DNA of 29,036 bases from Clostridia bacterium (GCA_017621015.1 JAGAUC010000004.1:1-29036), one strand, 5' to 3'. Positions 1 through 8,068 are shown, numbered from the stretch's first letter. Made by a program: numbers and translations. Notes: generated by a model from the letters alone, not told the origin.

Positions 1-50
1 GGACCGACCGGTTATGAGCCGGTAGCTCTAACCAACTGAGCTAATGGCCC
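1..50 (-). tRNA. tRNA with CAT anticodon (Met or lysidine-type Ile), partial
   Basis: On the minus strand the gene starts at base 50 with GGGCCATTAGCTCAGTTGG, a standard acceptor, D-stem and D-loop start. An anticodon stem ACCGG/CCGGT follows, with loop CTCATAA and anticodon CAT. The T-arm and acceptor 3' strand lie beyond the left edge. CAT is read by elongator Met, initiator Met or, after lysidine modification, Ile. Absence of the initiator's GC-rich anticodon stem pattern favours elongator Met or Ile2; the visible part cannot decide. Confidence 0.93.
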
Positions 51-69
51 GTATAAAAACGGCTTTATT

Positions 70-98
70 ATTATATAACGAACGGGCCGGAAAGTCAA
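70..98 (-). promoter_or_regulatory. tRNA promoter
   Basis: Minus strand: -35 TTGACT (98-93), 17-bp spacer, -10 TATAAT (75-70). It lies 20 bases upstream of the tRNA 5' end and is close to the sigma-A consensus. Confidence 0.85.
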
Positions 99-192
99 GA
101 GGTTTGACGAAATTTTGTTTGCCCGATGCAAAGCGGAATTTCTCACTTGGTCATTGCATATACATTAGCAAAGACATAAAAAGGGGGAGAAT

Positions 193-783
193 ATGAAAAT
201 CGGAAAATGGGGAATTGTCCTTTTGGCGGTCATAGCTTTGGTTTTCGGCTTTAAGCTTTTGGAGGGGGGAAAAGGAGAGGACGAGGCAAAGTCGGCTCTG
301 TATTATAAGGAGCGTACTGAGGCGCTTGAGAGCGAGCTTGCCGCCCTTAGGCGGGATCAATACGCCGTCCTTGCAACCTATCGGGAGCAGATGGAGGAGC
401 TGGAGGCGGAGCTTGCCAAAAGCAAGGGGGAATATCTTTATGTGGTAGAGGACGGCGAGGTCACGCTTACGGGGTACAGCGGCAAGGAGAAAAATGTCAC
501 ATTGCCGAGTGCAATCGACGGACTTCCCGTGACTGCGATCGGCAAGGAGGCCTTTAAAAATACAGCGGTTGAGAGCGTGATCCTTCCGAGTAGCATCCGA
601 AAGATCGATTGGTTTGCCTTCTACGGCTGCCGCAATCTCGGAAGCATTGCCATTCCCAAAAGCGTGGAGAAGATCGAATACGGTTGCTTTGACGGCTGCT
701 CCTCGCTTTCCGTCTACTGTGAAAAGGGAAACTTTGCCGAGCAATACGCCAAAAGCTATGGCCTTAGAGTTGTCAGCGAATAA
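193..783 (+). CDS. Membrane-anchored BspA-type leucine-rich-repeat protein
   Basis: 196 residues. Residues 1-22 form one hydrophobic N-terminal helix (signal anchor or uncleaved signal) with a Lys-rich start. Residues ~30-80 are a charged heptad-like coiled coil (ERTEALESELAALRRDQ...). Residues ~85-196 hold short BspA/LRR_5 repeats: VTLPSAIDGLPVTAIGKEAF, VILPSSIRKIDWFAFYGC and IAIPKSVEKIEYGCFDGC. This family gives surface-exposed repeat folds in Firmicutes; a specific partner cannot be read from sequence. The start ATG follows an AGGGGGAG ribosome binding site. The gene stands alone and ends in a strong terminator shared with the convergent regulator gene. Confidence 0.75.
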   Translation: MKIGKWGIVLLAVIALVFGFKLLEGGKGEDEAKSALYYKERTEALESELAALRRDQYAVLATYREQMEELEAELAKSKGEYLYVVEDGEVTLTGYSGKEKNVTLPSAIDGLPVTAIGKEAFKNTAVESVILPSSIRKIDWFAFYGCRNLGSIAIPKSVEKIEYGCFDGCSSLSVYCEKGNFAEQYAKSYGLRVVSE

Positions 784-811
784 AAGGCCTAGGCTTTCCC
801 TGACCAAAAAC

Positions 812-846
812 AAAGGAGTACGGACATTTTTGTTCGTACTCCTTTT
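812..846. terminator. Bidirectional intrinsic terminator
   Basis: A 15-bp hairpin (AAAGGAGTACG... pairing with ...CGTACTCCTTT, one G-U pair) around a TTTT loop, with A-runs and T-runs on both sides. It separates two convergent genes and can stop transcription both ways. Confidence 0.85.
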
Positions 847-872
847 CATATTCCGAATCGCTCGGAAAAATA

Positions 873-1484
873 TTAGATCTGCCGCGGAGAAAACAATTTA
901 AATGCGGCTTCAGACATAACGTAAATATCCGTCTTGTTTTTGCGTTCGCCCCTGCTTGAAACAAATCCGTTCTCATCAAGCCCCGTAATCACTGCCGGCT
1001 TTCCCTTGATCAACACGATCACAATCTCGTCGGTGCTTTTGTGAGGCTTGATTAAAAGTTTTTTTTCGGATGTGGTGGCAACGGTTCCTATGGCATAAAA
1101 AAACTCCCAATATACACCGCCATCGTTTTCACAATGAATGTGAGTTGATTTGTTTGCCGCTTGGTTTGATTGATAGACCTTGTATTTTTGATTTGCCAGA
1201 GTGAATTGAACGGTCTTAACCATCTCGCCCTTGGCGACACATTCGCCATATTTTTTGTAGGTGCCATATACCGAGAGTCGCTCCTCGCTGGCACATTCCA
1301 TAATGTCACCCACATCGCAGTTCAGAGCAAAGCATATTCTGGCTATCGTATCGGTGGTAACCGTTTCATTCTTGGATAATTTTGCTAAGACTCTTGAGCT
1401 GATTCCGGTAATTTCCATCAAATCGGTCTTGCTCATACTCTTGTCAACAAGCAGCTTCCATAGTTTGCTGTAATCCATATACAT
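873..1484 (-). CDS. XRE/Cro-family transcriptional regulator
   Basis: 203 residues from the chosen ATG at 1484, six bases after AAGGCGG; in-frame codons upstream have no better site. Residues ~3-62 form a Cro/C1-type helix-turn-helix (KSMSKTDLMEITGISSRVLAKLSKNETVTTDTIARICFALNCDVGDIMEC), the compact type used by YozG/HTH_26 regulators. Residues ~70-203 are a mixed alpha/beta region rich in beta strands with no family I recognise; it may bind a ligand. The gene is monocistronic, convergent with the LRR gene, and has its own strong promoter with a 16-bp palindrome just upstream, compatible with autoregulation. Confidence 0.8.
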   Translation of the reverse strand: MYMDYSKLWKLLVDKSMSKTDLMEITGISSRVLAKLSKNETVTTDTIARICFALNCDVGDIMECASEERLSVYGTYKKYGECVAKGEMVKTVQFTLANQKYKVYQSNQAANKSTHIHCENDGGVYWEFFYAIGTVATTSEKKLLIKPHKSTDEIVIVLIKGKPAVITGLDENGFVSSRGERKNKTDIYVMSEAAFKLFSPRQI

Positions 1485-1507
1485 ACATTCACCGCCTTTC
1501 CGATAAC

Positions 1508-1536
1508 AGTATATCACAAAACGGTCATGGTGTCAA
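1508..1536 (-). promoter_or_regulatory. Promoter of the XRE regulator gene
   Basis: Minus strand: perfect -35 TTGACA (1536-1531), 17-bp spacer ending in TGA (extended -10), -10 TATACT (1513-1508). The start codon is 24 bases downstream of the -10. Confidence 0.85.
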
Positions 1537-1541
1537 TATAA

Positions 1542-1557
1542 ATTTACGATAGTAAAT
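1542..1557. promoter_or_regulatory. 16-bp palindrome, candidate operator
   Basis: ATTTACGATAGTAAAT has perfect 6-bp arms (ATTTAC/GTAAAT) with a 4-bp centre. It sits 5 bp upstream of the -35 box of the regulator's promoter, where an activator or autoregulator would bind. No second copy was seen nearby. Confidence 0.5.
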
Positions 1558-1599
1558 GTTTTCTTGCTTATCGGCTTCTTTCTGCAGGCAAATATAACT

Positions 1600-1627
1600 G
1601 TGGCACCTGCTTTACGGCAGGTGCCAC
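1600..1627 (-). terminator. Terminator-like hairpin after murA
   Basis: An 11-bp perfect stem GTGGCACCTGC/GCAGGTGCCAC with a 6-nt loop, 18 bases beyond the murA stop. On the minus strand it is followed by AGTTATATTT, a weak U-tract, so termination may be partial. Confidence 0.6.
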
Positions 1628-1644
1628 AAGTGGTCCTTTTGTGC

Positions 1645-2922
1645 TTATTGAATATCCGCGCCGAGATCTCTCAGCTTTCCGACGACATTGTAGTAGCCGC
1701 GGCGTATCACGTCAACGCCGGTGATCTCGGAAACCCCCTCGGCCGCCAAAGCAGCGATCATAACAGCGGCACCACCGCGAAGGTCAACTGCCTTGACACG
1801 CGCACCGGTCATCTGATGCTTGCCGATGTACGTGGCGGTCTTGCCGTTAACGATGATGTTCGCGCCCATCTTGCCAAGCTCCTCGGTATAGCGGAAGCGG
1901 CTTTCCCAGATACCCTCGGTGATAATACCTGTGCCCTCGGCAAAGCAAAGCGCCGCGCCAAACTGCGGGTGCATATCGGTCGGAAAGCCGGGATAGGGAA
2001 GGGTCTTTATATTCACGCTTTTCAAATTTCCGTCGGATATAACGGTGATGGCGTCGTCGTGCTCCTCGATCTGAACGCCCATTTCGATCAGCTTGGTCGA
2101 AACGGTCTCCATGTGCTTAGGGATGATGTTGGTCACGCGCACGCGGCCGCCCGTTGTGGCCGCCGCCACCATAAAGGTGCCGGCCTCGATCATATCGGGG
2201 ATGATGGTGTAGGTACAGCCGTGAAGCTTTTTGACACCGCGCACCTTGATGACGCTGGTTCCCGCACCCGTGATATTGGCGCCGCAGGTGTTGAAGAAGT
2301 TGGCAAGGTCAACGATGTGGGGCTCACGCGCCGCGTTTTCGATGACGGTCATACCCTCGGCAAGAACCGAGGCAAGCATTACGTTTACGGTCGCGCCGAC
2401 TGACGTAACGTCAAAATATACGCTGTTTCCAAAAAGACCGTGCTCGGCCACCGCGTTGATGTATCCGTTTTCCATCCAAACCTTAGCACCAAGTGCCTCG
2501 AAGCCCTTAATGTGCTGGTCGATGGGACGGACGCCGAAATCACAGCCGCCGGGGAAATTGACGTTTGCAACACCGAAACGGCCAAGCTCTGCACCCAAAA
2601 GGTATGTAGAGCCGCGCATTTTGCTGACAAGGTCAAAGGGCGCCTGGCCTTGACGGAAGCTTTCGGTGTCAACCTCGACCGTGGTCGGGGTAAGGTAATG
2701 GACTAAGGCACCCATCTCCTGCAAAATTTCAAGAGATTGGGTAACGTCGCTGACTGCGGGCAAATTTTCGATCACGCATTTGCTCTTGGTCAGAATGGTG
2801 GCAAACAGAATGGGCAGAGCCGCATTCTTCATGCCGCTGATATCCACGCTGCCGAAGAGGCGGTTACCGCCTTTTATGATGATCTTATCTGTATCTTGTA
2901 AGGTTGTAGAATTGTTTATCAA
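1645..2922 (-). CDS. murA: UDP-N-acetylglucosamine 1-carboxyvinyltransferase
   Basis: 425 residues, normal length for the family. The enzyme transfers enolpyruvate from PEP to UDP-GlcNAc, the first committed step of peptidoglycan synthesis in the cytoplasm. Visible hallmarks are the substrate-binding GMKNAALP (Lys32-Asn33) and the catalytic loop PGGCDFGVRPIDQH with Cys127, the residue attacked by fosfomycin. The EPSP-synthase fold repeats run the whole length. The start is TTG: an AAAGGAG site lies 8 nt upstream, while the only nearby ATG is followed at once by TGA. It stands alone, with a hairpin after the stop. Firmicutes often carry two paralogues (murA/murZ); the sequence alone does not tell which this is. 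Confidence 0.96.
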   Translation of the reverse strand: MINNSTTLQDTDKIIIKGGNRLFGSVDISGMKNAALPILFATILTKSKCVIENLPAVSDVTQSLEILQEMGALVHYLTPTTVEVDTESFRQGQAPFDLVSKMRGSTYLLGAELGRFGVANVNFPGGCDFGVRPIDQHIKGFEALGAKVWMENGYINAVAEHGLFGNSVYFDVTSVGATVNVMLASVLAEGMTVIENAAREPHIVDLANFFNTCGANITGAGTSVIKVRGVKKLHGCTYTIIPDMIEAGTFMVAAATTGGRVRVTNIIPKHMETVSTKLIEMGVQIEEHDDAITVISDGNLKSVNIKTLPYPGFPTDMHPQFGAALCFAEGTGIITEGIWESRFRYTEELGKMGANIIVNGKTATYIGKHQMTGARVKAVDLRGGAAVMIAALAAEGVSEITGVDVIRRGYYNVVGKLRDLGADIQ

Positions 2923-2966
2923 GTCACATACTCCTTTGCAGAGTCGTTTTTACTGGAGTAATATAT

Positions 2967-2986
2967 ATTATATCACATTTTGTCAA
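2967..2986 (-). promoter_or_regulatory. Likely murA promoter region
   Basis: Minus strand: TATAAT (2972-2967) preceded by TGTGA (extended -10). A TTGACA (2986-2981) is also present but is only 8 bp from that -10; at normal spacing it would face the poorer TATTAC. The upstream DNA to about 3060 is strongly A/T-tracted. Which boxes are used is unclear. Confidence 0.45.
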
Positions 2987-3087
2987 AAAAGAAAAGGTTT
3001 TTTTGGATATTTTTTGTGCTTTTTTTCATAAAAATTCAAAAAAGAGCAAAAATTTGCATAAAAAACAGCTTCTCTATTACAGTATAT

Positions 3088-3113
3088 AAAAAAATCGGTC
3101 TTTTGACAGTCCG
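3088..3113 (-). terminator. Possible weak terminator after the DUF3810 gene
   Basis: On the minus strand a short imperfect stem (CGGAC/GACCG type with one mismatch, 3096-3113) is followed by seven U residues. It lies 13 bases past the stop codon. The stem is short, so this is tentative. Confidence 0.35.
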
Positions 3114-3125
3114 TCCGTGGGACGA

Positions 3126-4277
3126 TTATCTGTTTTTGTAGTAAGAGACGGCGAGATTGACCACAAGACCGTAGCTTTTCTCGCCCTCCTCGGTACCGTT
3201 GGCCTTAAGATAGCTGTCATTGACCGCGCCCGAGATCTCGGAAATGGCCGTGTCACGGTATTTGTCAAAGAAGACCGAGTAGGCCACCAGTTCGCCCCAC
3301 GCCCGCTCGTCCAGGGCGTCTATGACCCCATGGTACAGAACCTTGCCCTCTGAGGTATCCGCCTCGTAAAGCGCCGAGGCCACATACTCAAACAAATTCA
3401 AAAAGCCGCAATAGCGGATATAATCATTCTCCGAATGGACACACGCGAGAAAGGCCATAAAATTGGCCTCATTTTCTCTTGCAATGCCGCGAGAGTGAGC
3501 CAGCTCATGGGCGGCGGTAAAGGGAAGCGTGTACGCGGGAAAGTCCACATTAAGGTTTGCCTCACCGGTAAAGAAGGTGTAAAAGCCGGTAAAATGCGCG
3601 TAGGACATCGGCACACTGAGAAGCACCGGCTTGATGCGACTTCGATGCGCATGAATAAAGGGATACTGCCCCGCCAGCGTTTTATAAGAGGCGATAAGCT
3701 TTTGATTCATTTCCGCAAGTGAGTAGGGCATCACCGAGGCACCGCTCTCCGTATATCGAACGTCGGAAAGATAAGGCTCCATTTCCTCGATCAGCTTATG
3801 AGCGGTATCCACCAGCTCGTCGGCGGAGACCGCCTCGTCCGCCAGACAAAGGCGCTCGCTGAGCGTGGGGGTGTGATATCCCATGCCGCAGGCCCAGACA
3901 AATACCGAAAAAAACAGCGAGGCGACCGAGACCAGCGAAACGGTGTACGAAAGCACACAGCGCCAGTTTCTCGACTTATGCTTTACGGCGTAGCGGATCA
4001 GAAGCACTAAAAAAAGCGGAAGCATTAGAATCAGAAATTCCGCCAGAGAAAAGGGAAGCAGATTGGTAAGAAAAGCCAAAACGGCACGCAAGGCCGCACC
4101 GATACTCCGATTGCAGAGCTCGGCAAAGGCGGGGTGTTCGCGGCCGATCAGAAGAAGAACAAATGAAAGCAGTCCAAGCCCAAGCAGAACAAGGCTCCAT
4201 ACGGCAATCCTTTCGTCGGGCAATCGGATCTCTCTCGGTATTTTTTTTACAGGGCGTAATTTTGGGGTTTCTTTCAT
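3126..4277 (-). CDS. DUF3810 membrane-bound zinc metallopeptidase-like protein
   Basis: 383 residues. Three hydrophobic helices (about 25-44, 76-96 and 108-130) anchor the N-terminal third; the rest is a soluble domain. AAHELAHSRGIARENEANF (residues ~255-273) contains the HExxH zinc motif HELAH (257-261), with downstream acidic residues in ENE as likely third ligand. This matches DUF3810 proteins, which resemble gluzincin peptidases; substrate and physiological role are unknown. Its ATG overlaps the stop of the pseudouridine synthase gene (ATGA), so the two are co-translated from one operon. Confidence 0.85.
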   Translation of the reverse strand: MKETPKLRPVKKIPREIRLPDERIAVWSLVLLGLGLLSFVLLLIGREHPAFAELCNRSIGAALRAVLAFLTNLLPFSLAEFLILMLPLFLVLLIRYAVKHKSRNWRCVLSYTVSLVSVASLFFSVFVWACGMGYHTPTLSERLCLADEAVSADELVDTAHKLIEEMEPYLSDVRYTESGASVMPYSLAEMNQKLIASYKTLAGQYPFIHAHRSRIKPVLLSVPMSYAHFTGFYTFFTGEANLNVDFPAYTLPFTAAHELAHSRGIARENEANFMAFLACVHSENDYIRYCGFLNLFEYVASALYEADTSEGKVLYHGVIDALDERAWGELVAYSVFFDKYRDTAISEISGAVNDSYLKANGTEEGEKSYGLVVNLAVSYYKNR

Positions 4278-5221
4278 AGCTTTACCTTTTCCAGAAAATC
4301 ATCGGTTCCGAAAACCGTTTGACACAGTTTTGCCATATCGGGCGGAAGCGGTGCGCCAAAGGTGAGCCGCTTCTGCGTCATCGGGTGAGGAAAGGAGAGG
4401 CGGTGGGCGTGAAGAGCCTGCCTGCCAATGCATTCAAAGGGATAGCCGTAAAGGGTATCTCCACAAATGGGATGCCCCATGTCGGCAAAATGGAGACGAA
4501 GCTGATGTGTTCGTCCGGTGATCGGTGCGGCGACCACAAGCGAAAACATATCGTTTGCCTCGATGTATTTGTAGCGCGTCAGTGCAAGCATCGCGCCCTC
4601 GTCCTCCTCTCGGCAGATCTCGCGAAGCATTTTGCTGTCCGGCTTTCGCCGCATAAAGCCGCGAACCTCTCCGTTTTCGGGCGGGATGCGACCGCAAAGC
4701 ACAGCGAGGTAGCTTTTGTGGATCTGTCCTGCCTTCATAGCCTCAGACAGACGGAAGGCCGCCAGCTTGTTCTTGGCAACGAGTACAAGACCGCTTGTGT
4801 CCTTGTCCAGACTGTTGACCGGACGGAAAACAAAGGGACTGCCGATCACGCGGCAAAGATGTGCAAGGCCGTTGGCCAGCGTATCGTCTCTGTGGTCGTG
4901 TGAAGGGTGCGTTGGCATACCGAAGGGCTTGTTGACCAGGATGATGTCCTCATCCTGATAGATAATGTCAAAGTGAAGGTCGCTGGGGACGATCACATCC
5001 TTGTCAAAGGGCTGCTCGGCATCGGTGTAGTTGATGCACAGAGAATCGTTATATAGCACCTTGTTTCGGACGGTGGCGTGGACGCCGTTGAGCAGGATAC
5101 CGTCGGGCTTTTGCTTAAGAAAGGTGATGATCCTTCCGGATAAAGTCAGATCGTTTCTGAGAATCTGTCCGACCGTTTTTCCGTCCTGCTTTTTGCTGAT
5201 TATAATCTCTATTATTGCCAC
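4274..5221 (-). CDS. RluA-family RNA pseudouridine synthase
   Basis: 315 residues. An S4-like N-terminal segment (DGKTVGQILRNDLTLSGRIITFLKQKPDGILLNG) precedes the catalytic domain. IIYQDEDIILVNKPFGMPTHPS and the motif FRPVNSLDKDTSGLVLVAKN carry the conserved catalytic Asp of RluA enzymes (usual form R-L-D-x-x-T-S-G; here S-L-D-K-D-T-S-G). GRTHQLRLHFADMGHPICGDTLYG is the family's C-terminal motif. It converts uridine to pseudouridine in rRNA or tRNA; the exact site cannot be assigned. The start is taken as GTG at 5221, but the G-rich Shine-Dalgarno (AGAAGGGGG) touches it, so a non-standard start slightly downstream is possible. Confidence 0.9.
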   Translation of the reverse strand: MAIIEIIISKKQDGKTVGQILRNDLTLSGRIITFLKQKPDGILLNGVHATVRNKVLYNDSLCINYTDAEQPFDKDVIVPSDLHFDIIYQDEDIILVNKPFGMPTHPSHDHRDDTLANGLAHLCRVIGSPFVFRPVNSLDKDTSGLVLVAKNKLAAFRLSEAMKAGQIHKSYLAVLCGRIPPENGEVRGFMRRKPDSKMLREICREEDEGAMLALTRYKYIEANDMFSLVVAAPITGRTHQLRLHFADMGHPICGDTLYGYPFECIGRQALHAHRLSFPHPMTQKRLTFGAPLPPDMAKLCQTVFGTDDFLEKVKL

Positions 5222-5236
5222 CCCCTTCTGTCCTAT

Positions 5237-5265
5237 ATTCTACCATAATTTTGGGTTAAAAGCAA
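5237..5265 (-). promoter_or_regulatory. Promoter of the pseudouridine synthase-DUF3810 operon
   Basis: Minus strand: -35 TTGCTT (5265-5260), 17-bp spacer ending in TGG (extended -10), -10 TAGAAT (5242-5237). Transcription would start near 5230, giving a leader of only about ten bases before the GTG. Confidence 0.65.
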
Positions 5266-5318
5266 GCCTCTGCGCCCTCTTTTTTCGGGAAAAGAAAGAG
5301 CAAATACGGCATAAAAGG

Positions 5319-5339
5319 ACAGTAGCTCCGATATACTGT
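5319..5339 (+). promoter_or_regulatory. Dyad over a -10-like box upstream of the SLH gene
   Basis: ACAGTA-N9-TACTGT is a perfect 6-bp dyad. TATACT (5332-5337) overlaps its right arm and could be the -10 for the gene at 5379. No convincing -35 lies 16-18 bp upstream, so an activator or another sigma factor may be needed. Confidence 0.4.
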
Positions 5340-5378
5340 AGGGAAGAAGAATATTCTCACCCGAAAGGAGAAAAAGGT

Positions 5379-6677
5379 ATGAAATTCAAAAGAATTCTTC
5401 TAGGCGCATTGGTGCTTGGCCTTGCGGTCTTGATTGCACCGATGACGTCTGCTATGGAGCGTTCGGACTGTGTGTCCGCAGGACTTCACGTTCTGGCGGC
5501 GCAGACCGAGATGGTAAAGGCGGGACTTGTAAACAACGATATTGTATTTGAGGCAGAGGATTTTGAGCGCAATCTCAACGTCTCGTCTCTTACTTCCGTT
5601 ACTGTCACCTCGCTTCCATCGCGTGCCGACGGCGTGCTGTATCTGGGCAACGGTGAGGTCAGCGTGGGGCAGACCATCTCGCGTGAAAACCTTGGATATC
5701 TCAATTTTGTATTTGCCGGTGAGGAGATACGGGACAGCCGTTTTTGCTTCACGTCCAATCTTGGCGAGTATGAGATCTCCTGCAAGATGTGCTTGTTGGA
5801 AAAACCAAACAGCGCACCGATTGTATCTAGCGATACAAAAAGCTCGGTTTCTGTCGGAACATATCGGGATATTGCCGTATACGGTGAGCTGGAGGCGGTT
5901 GACGCGGAGGGAGACGATTTTGTGTTTGAGATCGTGAGCTATCCGGGGCACGGAACGCTCACACTTGAGGATGCGAGCGTCGGCAGCTATCGCTATTTGC
6001 CCGAGAGTGGATACAGCGGCACGGACAGCTTCCGCTTTGTTGCTGTGGACCGCTACGGAAATTATTCGGCGGCGGCCGAGGTTGCTCTCAGCGTAGGTGT
6101 TCAGAAAAATTATCTGATATATACGGATATGAAGGACAGCGCCTCGCACGCGCCGGCTATCGCCATGACTGAGCGCGGCATCATGAGTGCCTCGGTAATT
6201 GGTGACAATACCTATTTTTATCCCGACAAGACGGTAAGCCGGCTGGACTTTCTGGTGGCGGCTATGAAGTCGATTGGGTACGACGAGGTAGAGGATTGCT
6301 CGGTCACCGTCTTTGATGATGACAGTGAGATATCGGATGGACTTCGCGGATACGTTCGCTTGGCGCGGCAAAAGGGATATGTGAGCGGTAGGATCGACGG
6401 GGAGGGGCGTCTTGTATTTTCACCGGACGATACCATCACACGCGCTGAGGCGGCGGTCATTCTTTCGCGTATGCTTGGCAGATCTTCGTCGGGCGTGCGG
6501 CAGGTATTTGCCGATGCAAATGAGGTACCGGCCTGGGCAAGGGATTCGATCGATGTCCTCGCCTCCTACGGTATCATAGATACGAACAACGGGTACGTGG
6601 ATGCCGACGGAGCGCTGACACGAGGACAAACGGCATATATGCTTTATAAGCTCAGTGAGGTCAAGGGGGAAAGCTAA
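5379..6677 (+). CDS. Secreted S-layer-homology (SLH) domain protein
   Basis: 432 residues. The start is the ATG after GAAAGGAGAAAAAGGT; it gives a classic signal peptide (MKFKRILLGALVLGLAVLIA..., cleavage near residue 25). Residues ~30-145 are a beta-rich domain of no recognised family. Residues ~147-245 resemble a cadherin/Ig-like 'Big_9' tandem domain (NSAPIVSS..., GTLTLEDASVGSYRYLPESGYSGTDSFRFVAVD). The C-terminal ~170 residues form three SLH repeats (FYPDKTVSRLDFL; FSPDDTITRAEAAVILSRML; GYVDADGALTRGQTAYML) that bind pyruvylated wall polymers. It is therefore exported and held non-covalently on the cell wall. The gene ends 4 bases inside the convergent gene. Confidence 0.85.
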   Translation: MKFKRILLGALVLGLAVLIAPMTSAMERSDCVSAGLHVLAAQTEMVKAGLVNNDIVFEAEDFERNLNVSSLTSVTVTSLPSRADGVLYLGNGEVSVGQTISRENLGYLNFVFAGEEIRDSRFCFTSNLGEYEISCKMCLLEKPNSAPIVSSDTKSSVSVGTYRDIAVYGELEAVDAEGDDFVFEIVSYPGHGTLTLEDASVGSYRYLPESGYSGTDSFRFVAVDRYGNYSAAAEVALSVGVQKNYLIYTDMKDSASHAPAIAMTERGIMSASVIGDNTYFYPDKTVSRLDFLVAAMKSIGYDEVEDCSVTVFDDDSEISDGLRGYVRLARQKGYVSGRIDGEGRLVFSPDDTITRAEAAVILSRMLGRSSSGVRQVFADANEVPAWARDSIDVLASYGIIDTNNGYVDADGALTRGQTAYMLYKLSEVKGES

Positions 6678-6925
6678 TTCCGCTCCCTCTCGCGCATCGT
6701 GATATCCACCAGAAACGCGCCGATCACGGCAATGGTAATGTCCAGCATAATGTATTCCAGCATGGCGCGGTAGAGCTGTGTTGCATAAAGACGAGTGGGA
6801 TATCCCCCAAAAAAGAGCTGTAGTGTGATCAAAAAAAGCTCCGCGAGGATAACGGCGAAGCTGCTGCAAAGGAGGAGAAGCGCGTGACGGGACACCGACG
6901 CCTCGTTCCATTTATGTTTTTTCAT
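6674..6925 (-). CDS. Small two-helix membrane protein, unknown function
   Basis: 83 residues. Two hydrophobic segments (about 15-40 and 55-74) separated by GGYPTRLYATQLYRAML, a basic N-terminus (MKKHKWNE) and a charged C-terminus (MRERERN) predict an integral membrane protein with both ends inside. An AGAAGG site lies 10 bases before the ATG. Its 3' end overlaps that of the SLH gene by 4 bases, tail to tail. I do not recognise the family. Confidence 0.6.
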   Translation of the reverse strand: MKKHKWNEASVSRHALLLLCSSFAVILAELFLITLQLFFGGYPTRLYATQLYRAMLEYIMLDITIAVIGAFLVDITMRERERN

Positions 6926-7096
6926 TCGTATGTAACCTTCTTTTCGGAAAAATTCTGCTTTTATTCTATCATTTGCGCGCTTTTTCGTCCACAGGAAATA
7001 TCGGTAAATCCGTCAAATAAAAGGGAAAAAGGTCGAAAAAACGGAAAGAAACGGCAAATTCGGCATAAATTTTAAAAATTTTTTCGTAAGATTTTT

Positions 7097-7105
7097 TGCT
7101 ATAAT
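7097..7105 (+). promoter_or_regulatory. Extended -10 promoter of the DUF6514-like gene
   Basis: TGC-TATAAT (TGn plus perfect -10), with an A/T-tracted upstream region and no good -35. The block TTTTTTGCTATAAT is repeated at the nrdR promoter 398 bp downstream. Confidence 0.6.
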
Positions 7106-7153
7106 GATTTTTGCGGTTCGCCGTCATTGAAAATCAAAGGAGTGTAAATCAAC

Positions 7154-7465
7154 ATGAAACAGCTCAATGAGAAAACAGAAGAAAAGGAAGGCATTTTGGG
7201 CATGACCGAGATCGGGCGTGCTTCCCGTGAAACATTGTCGGGTTCGGTCGAATATCGCCTGTATCGTAAGGATGTCGAGAGCGAAAGCTTTTGGATAAGC
7301 ATACAGTGTGGGGAGTCGCTCGAGGAGGGATTCCTTGAGGGATGCCTCTCAGAGGTCGCGTTGCTCTTCGAGAAGACCGTAAGCGGTGAGATACCACCCT
7401 ACATTCTTTCCGAGGTTTTGGAGGATTATAGCAGGGAAAGGCTTTTATATTCTTCAAAAAATTGA
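7154..7465 (+). CDS. DUF6514-like small protein
   Basis: 103 residues, soluble and acidic. The pattern SGSVEYRLYRKDVESESFWISIQCGES... followed by a helix and the C-terminal PPYILSEVLEDYSRE matches my memory of the small Clostridia family DUF6514 (a beta-rich front, then V-x-P-x-x-L-x-D-V-V-E-D). Function is unknown. An AAAGGAG site lies 11 bases before the ATG. It has its own promoter, and nrdR downstream has another, so the two are separate units although adjacent. Confidence 0.6.
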   Translation: MKQLNEKTEEKEGILGMTEIGRASRETLSGSVEYRLYRKDVESESFWISIQCGESLEEGFLEGCLSEVALLFEKTVSGEIPPYILSEVLEDYSRERLLYSSKN

Positions 7466-7474
7466 GGAAAGGTC

Positions 7475-7503
7475 TTTACAAACCAAGCTTTTTTTGCTAT
7501 AAT
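7475..7503 (+). promoter_or_regulatory. nrdR promoter
   Basis: -35 TTTACA (7475-7480), 17-bp spacer ending in TGC (extended -10), perfect -10 TATAAT (7498-7503). The predicted leader is ~40 nt. No obvious NrdR box pair was seen, so autoregulation is not evident. Confidence 0.85.
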
Positions 7504-7549
7504 AGGGACATATTTTTGGAAAGGAGACGCCCTTCGGCGTATTTACCAT

Positions 7550-7996
7550 ATGAAGTGTCCCGCTTGTGGTTATTTGGATTGTAAGGTGGTCGACTCCCGT
7601 CCGACCCCCGACGGCAGCATTCGCCGCCGCCGTGAGTGTCTTTCCTGCAAAAAGCGCTTTACCACCTATGAGGTCGTGGAAACGTTGCAGGTCTTTGTGT
7701 TGAAAAAGGACGGCAGCAAGGAGCCGTTTGATCGCGCCAAGCTCCTAACGGGTGTTCTTAAGGCCTGTCAGAAGCGCCCGGTCAATGCCGAGGACGTGGT
7801 AGCGGATATTGAGCTTGAGCTTCAGAATTCGCTCAACCAGGACGTAACGACCAAGGAAATCGGAGAGATGGTGCTCACGCGCCTGAAGAATCTGGACGAG
7901 GTAGCCTACATCCGCTTTGCCTCGGTTTATCGCGAATTTCAAGATCTGGAGACCTTCTTAGCCGAGCTTAAAAAGCTTCGCGGCAAGAAGAAATAA
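7550..7996 (+). CDS. nrdR: Transcriptional repressor NrdR
   Basis: 148 residues, normal family length. The N-terminal zinc ribbon has Cys3/Cys6 and Cys30/Cys33 in MKCPACGYLDCKVVDSRPTP and RRRRECLSCKKRFTTYE. The rest (residues ~48-138) is an ATP-cone domain beginning VLKKDGSKEPFDRAKL. NrdR senses ATP/dATP and represses ribonucleotide reductase genes by binding NrdR boxes. It is followed at once by a strong terminator. In Clostridia nrdR often lies near sporulation sigma genes, as here with sigG. Confidence 0.97.
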   Translation: MKCPACGYLDCKVVDSRPTPDGSIRRRRECLSCKKRFTTYEVVETLQVFVLKKDGSKEPFDRAKLLTGVLKACQKRPVNAEDVVADIELELQNSLNQDVTTKEIGEMVLTRLKNLDEVAYIRFASVYREFQDLETFLAELKKLRGKKK

Positions 7997-8031
7997 GTGT
8001 TTTTCTCCCATTACCACAAATTACATACAAG

Positions 8032-8068
8032 CACCTGCCTGTCTTTCGTGAATAGGCAGGTGTTTTTT
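8032..8068 (+). terminator. Intrinsic terminator after nrdR
   Basis: 9-bp stem CACCTGCCT/AGGCAGGTG with a 13-nt loop, followed by TTTTTT. It separates nrdR from sigG. Confidence 0.9.

Noticed and set aside
1564..2403. Plus-strand open frame opposite murA
   Set aside because: Antisense to a clear murA with catalytic Cys; no ribosome binding site or domain.
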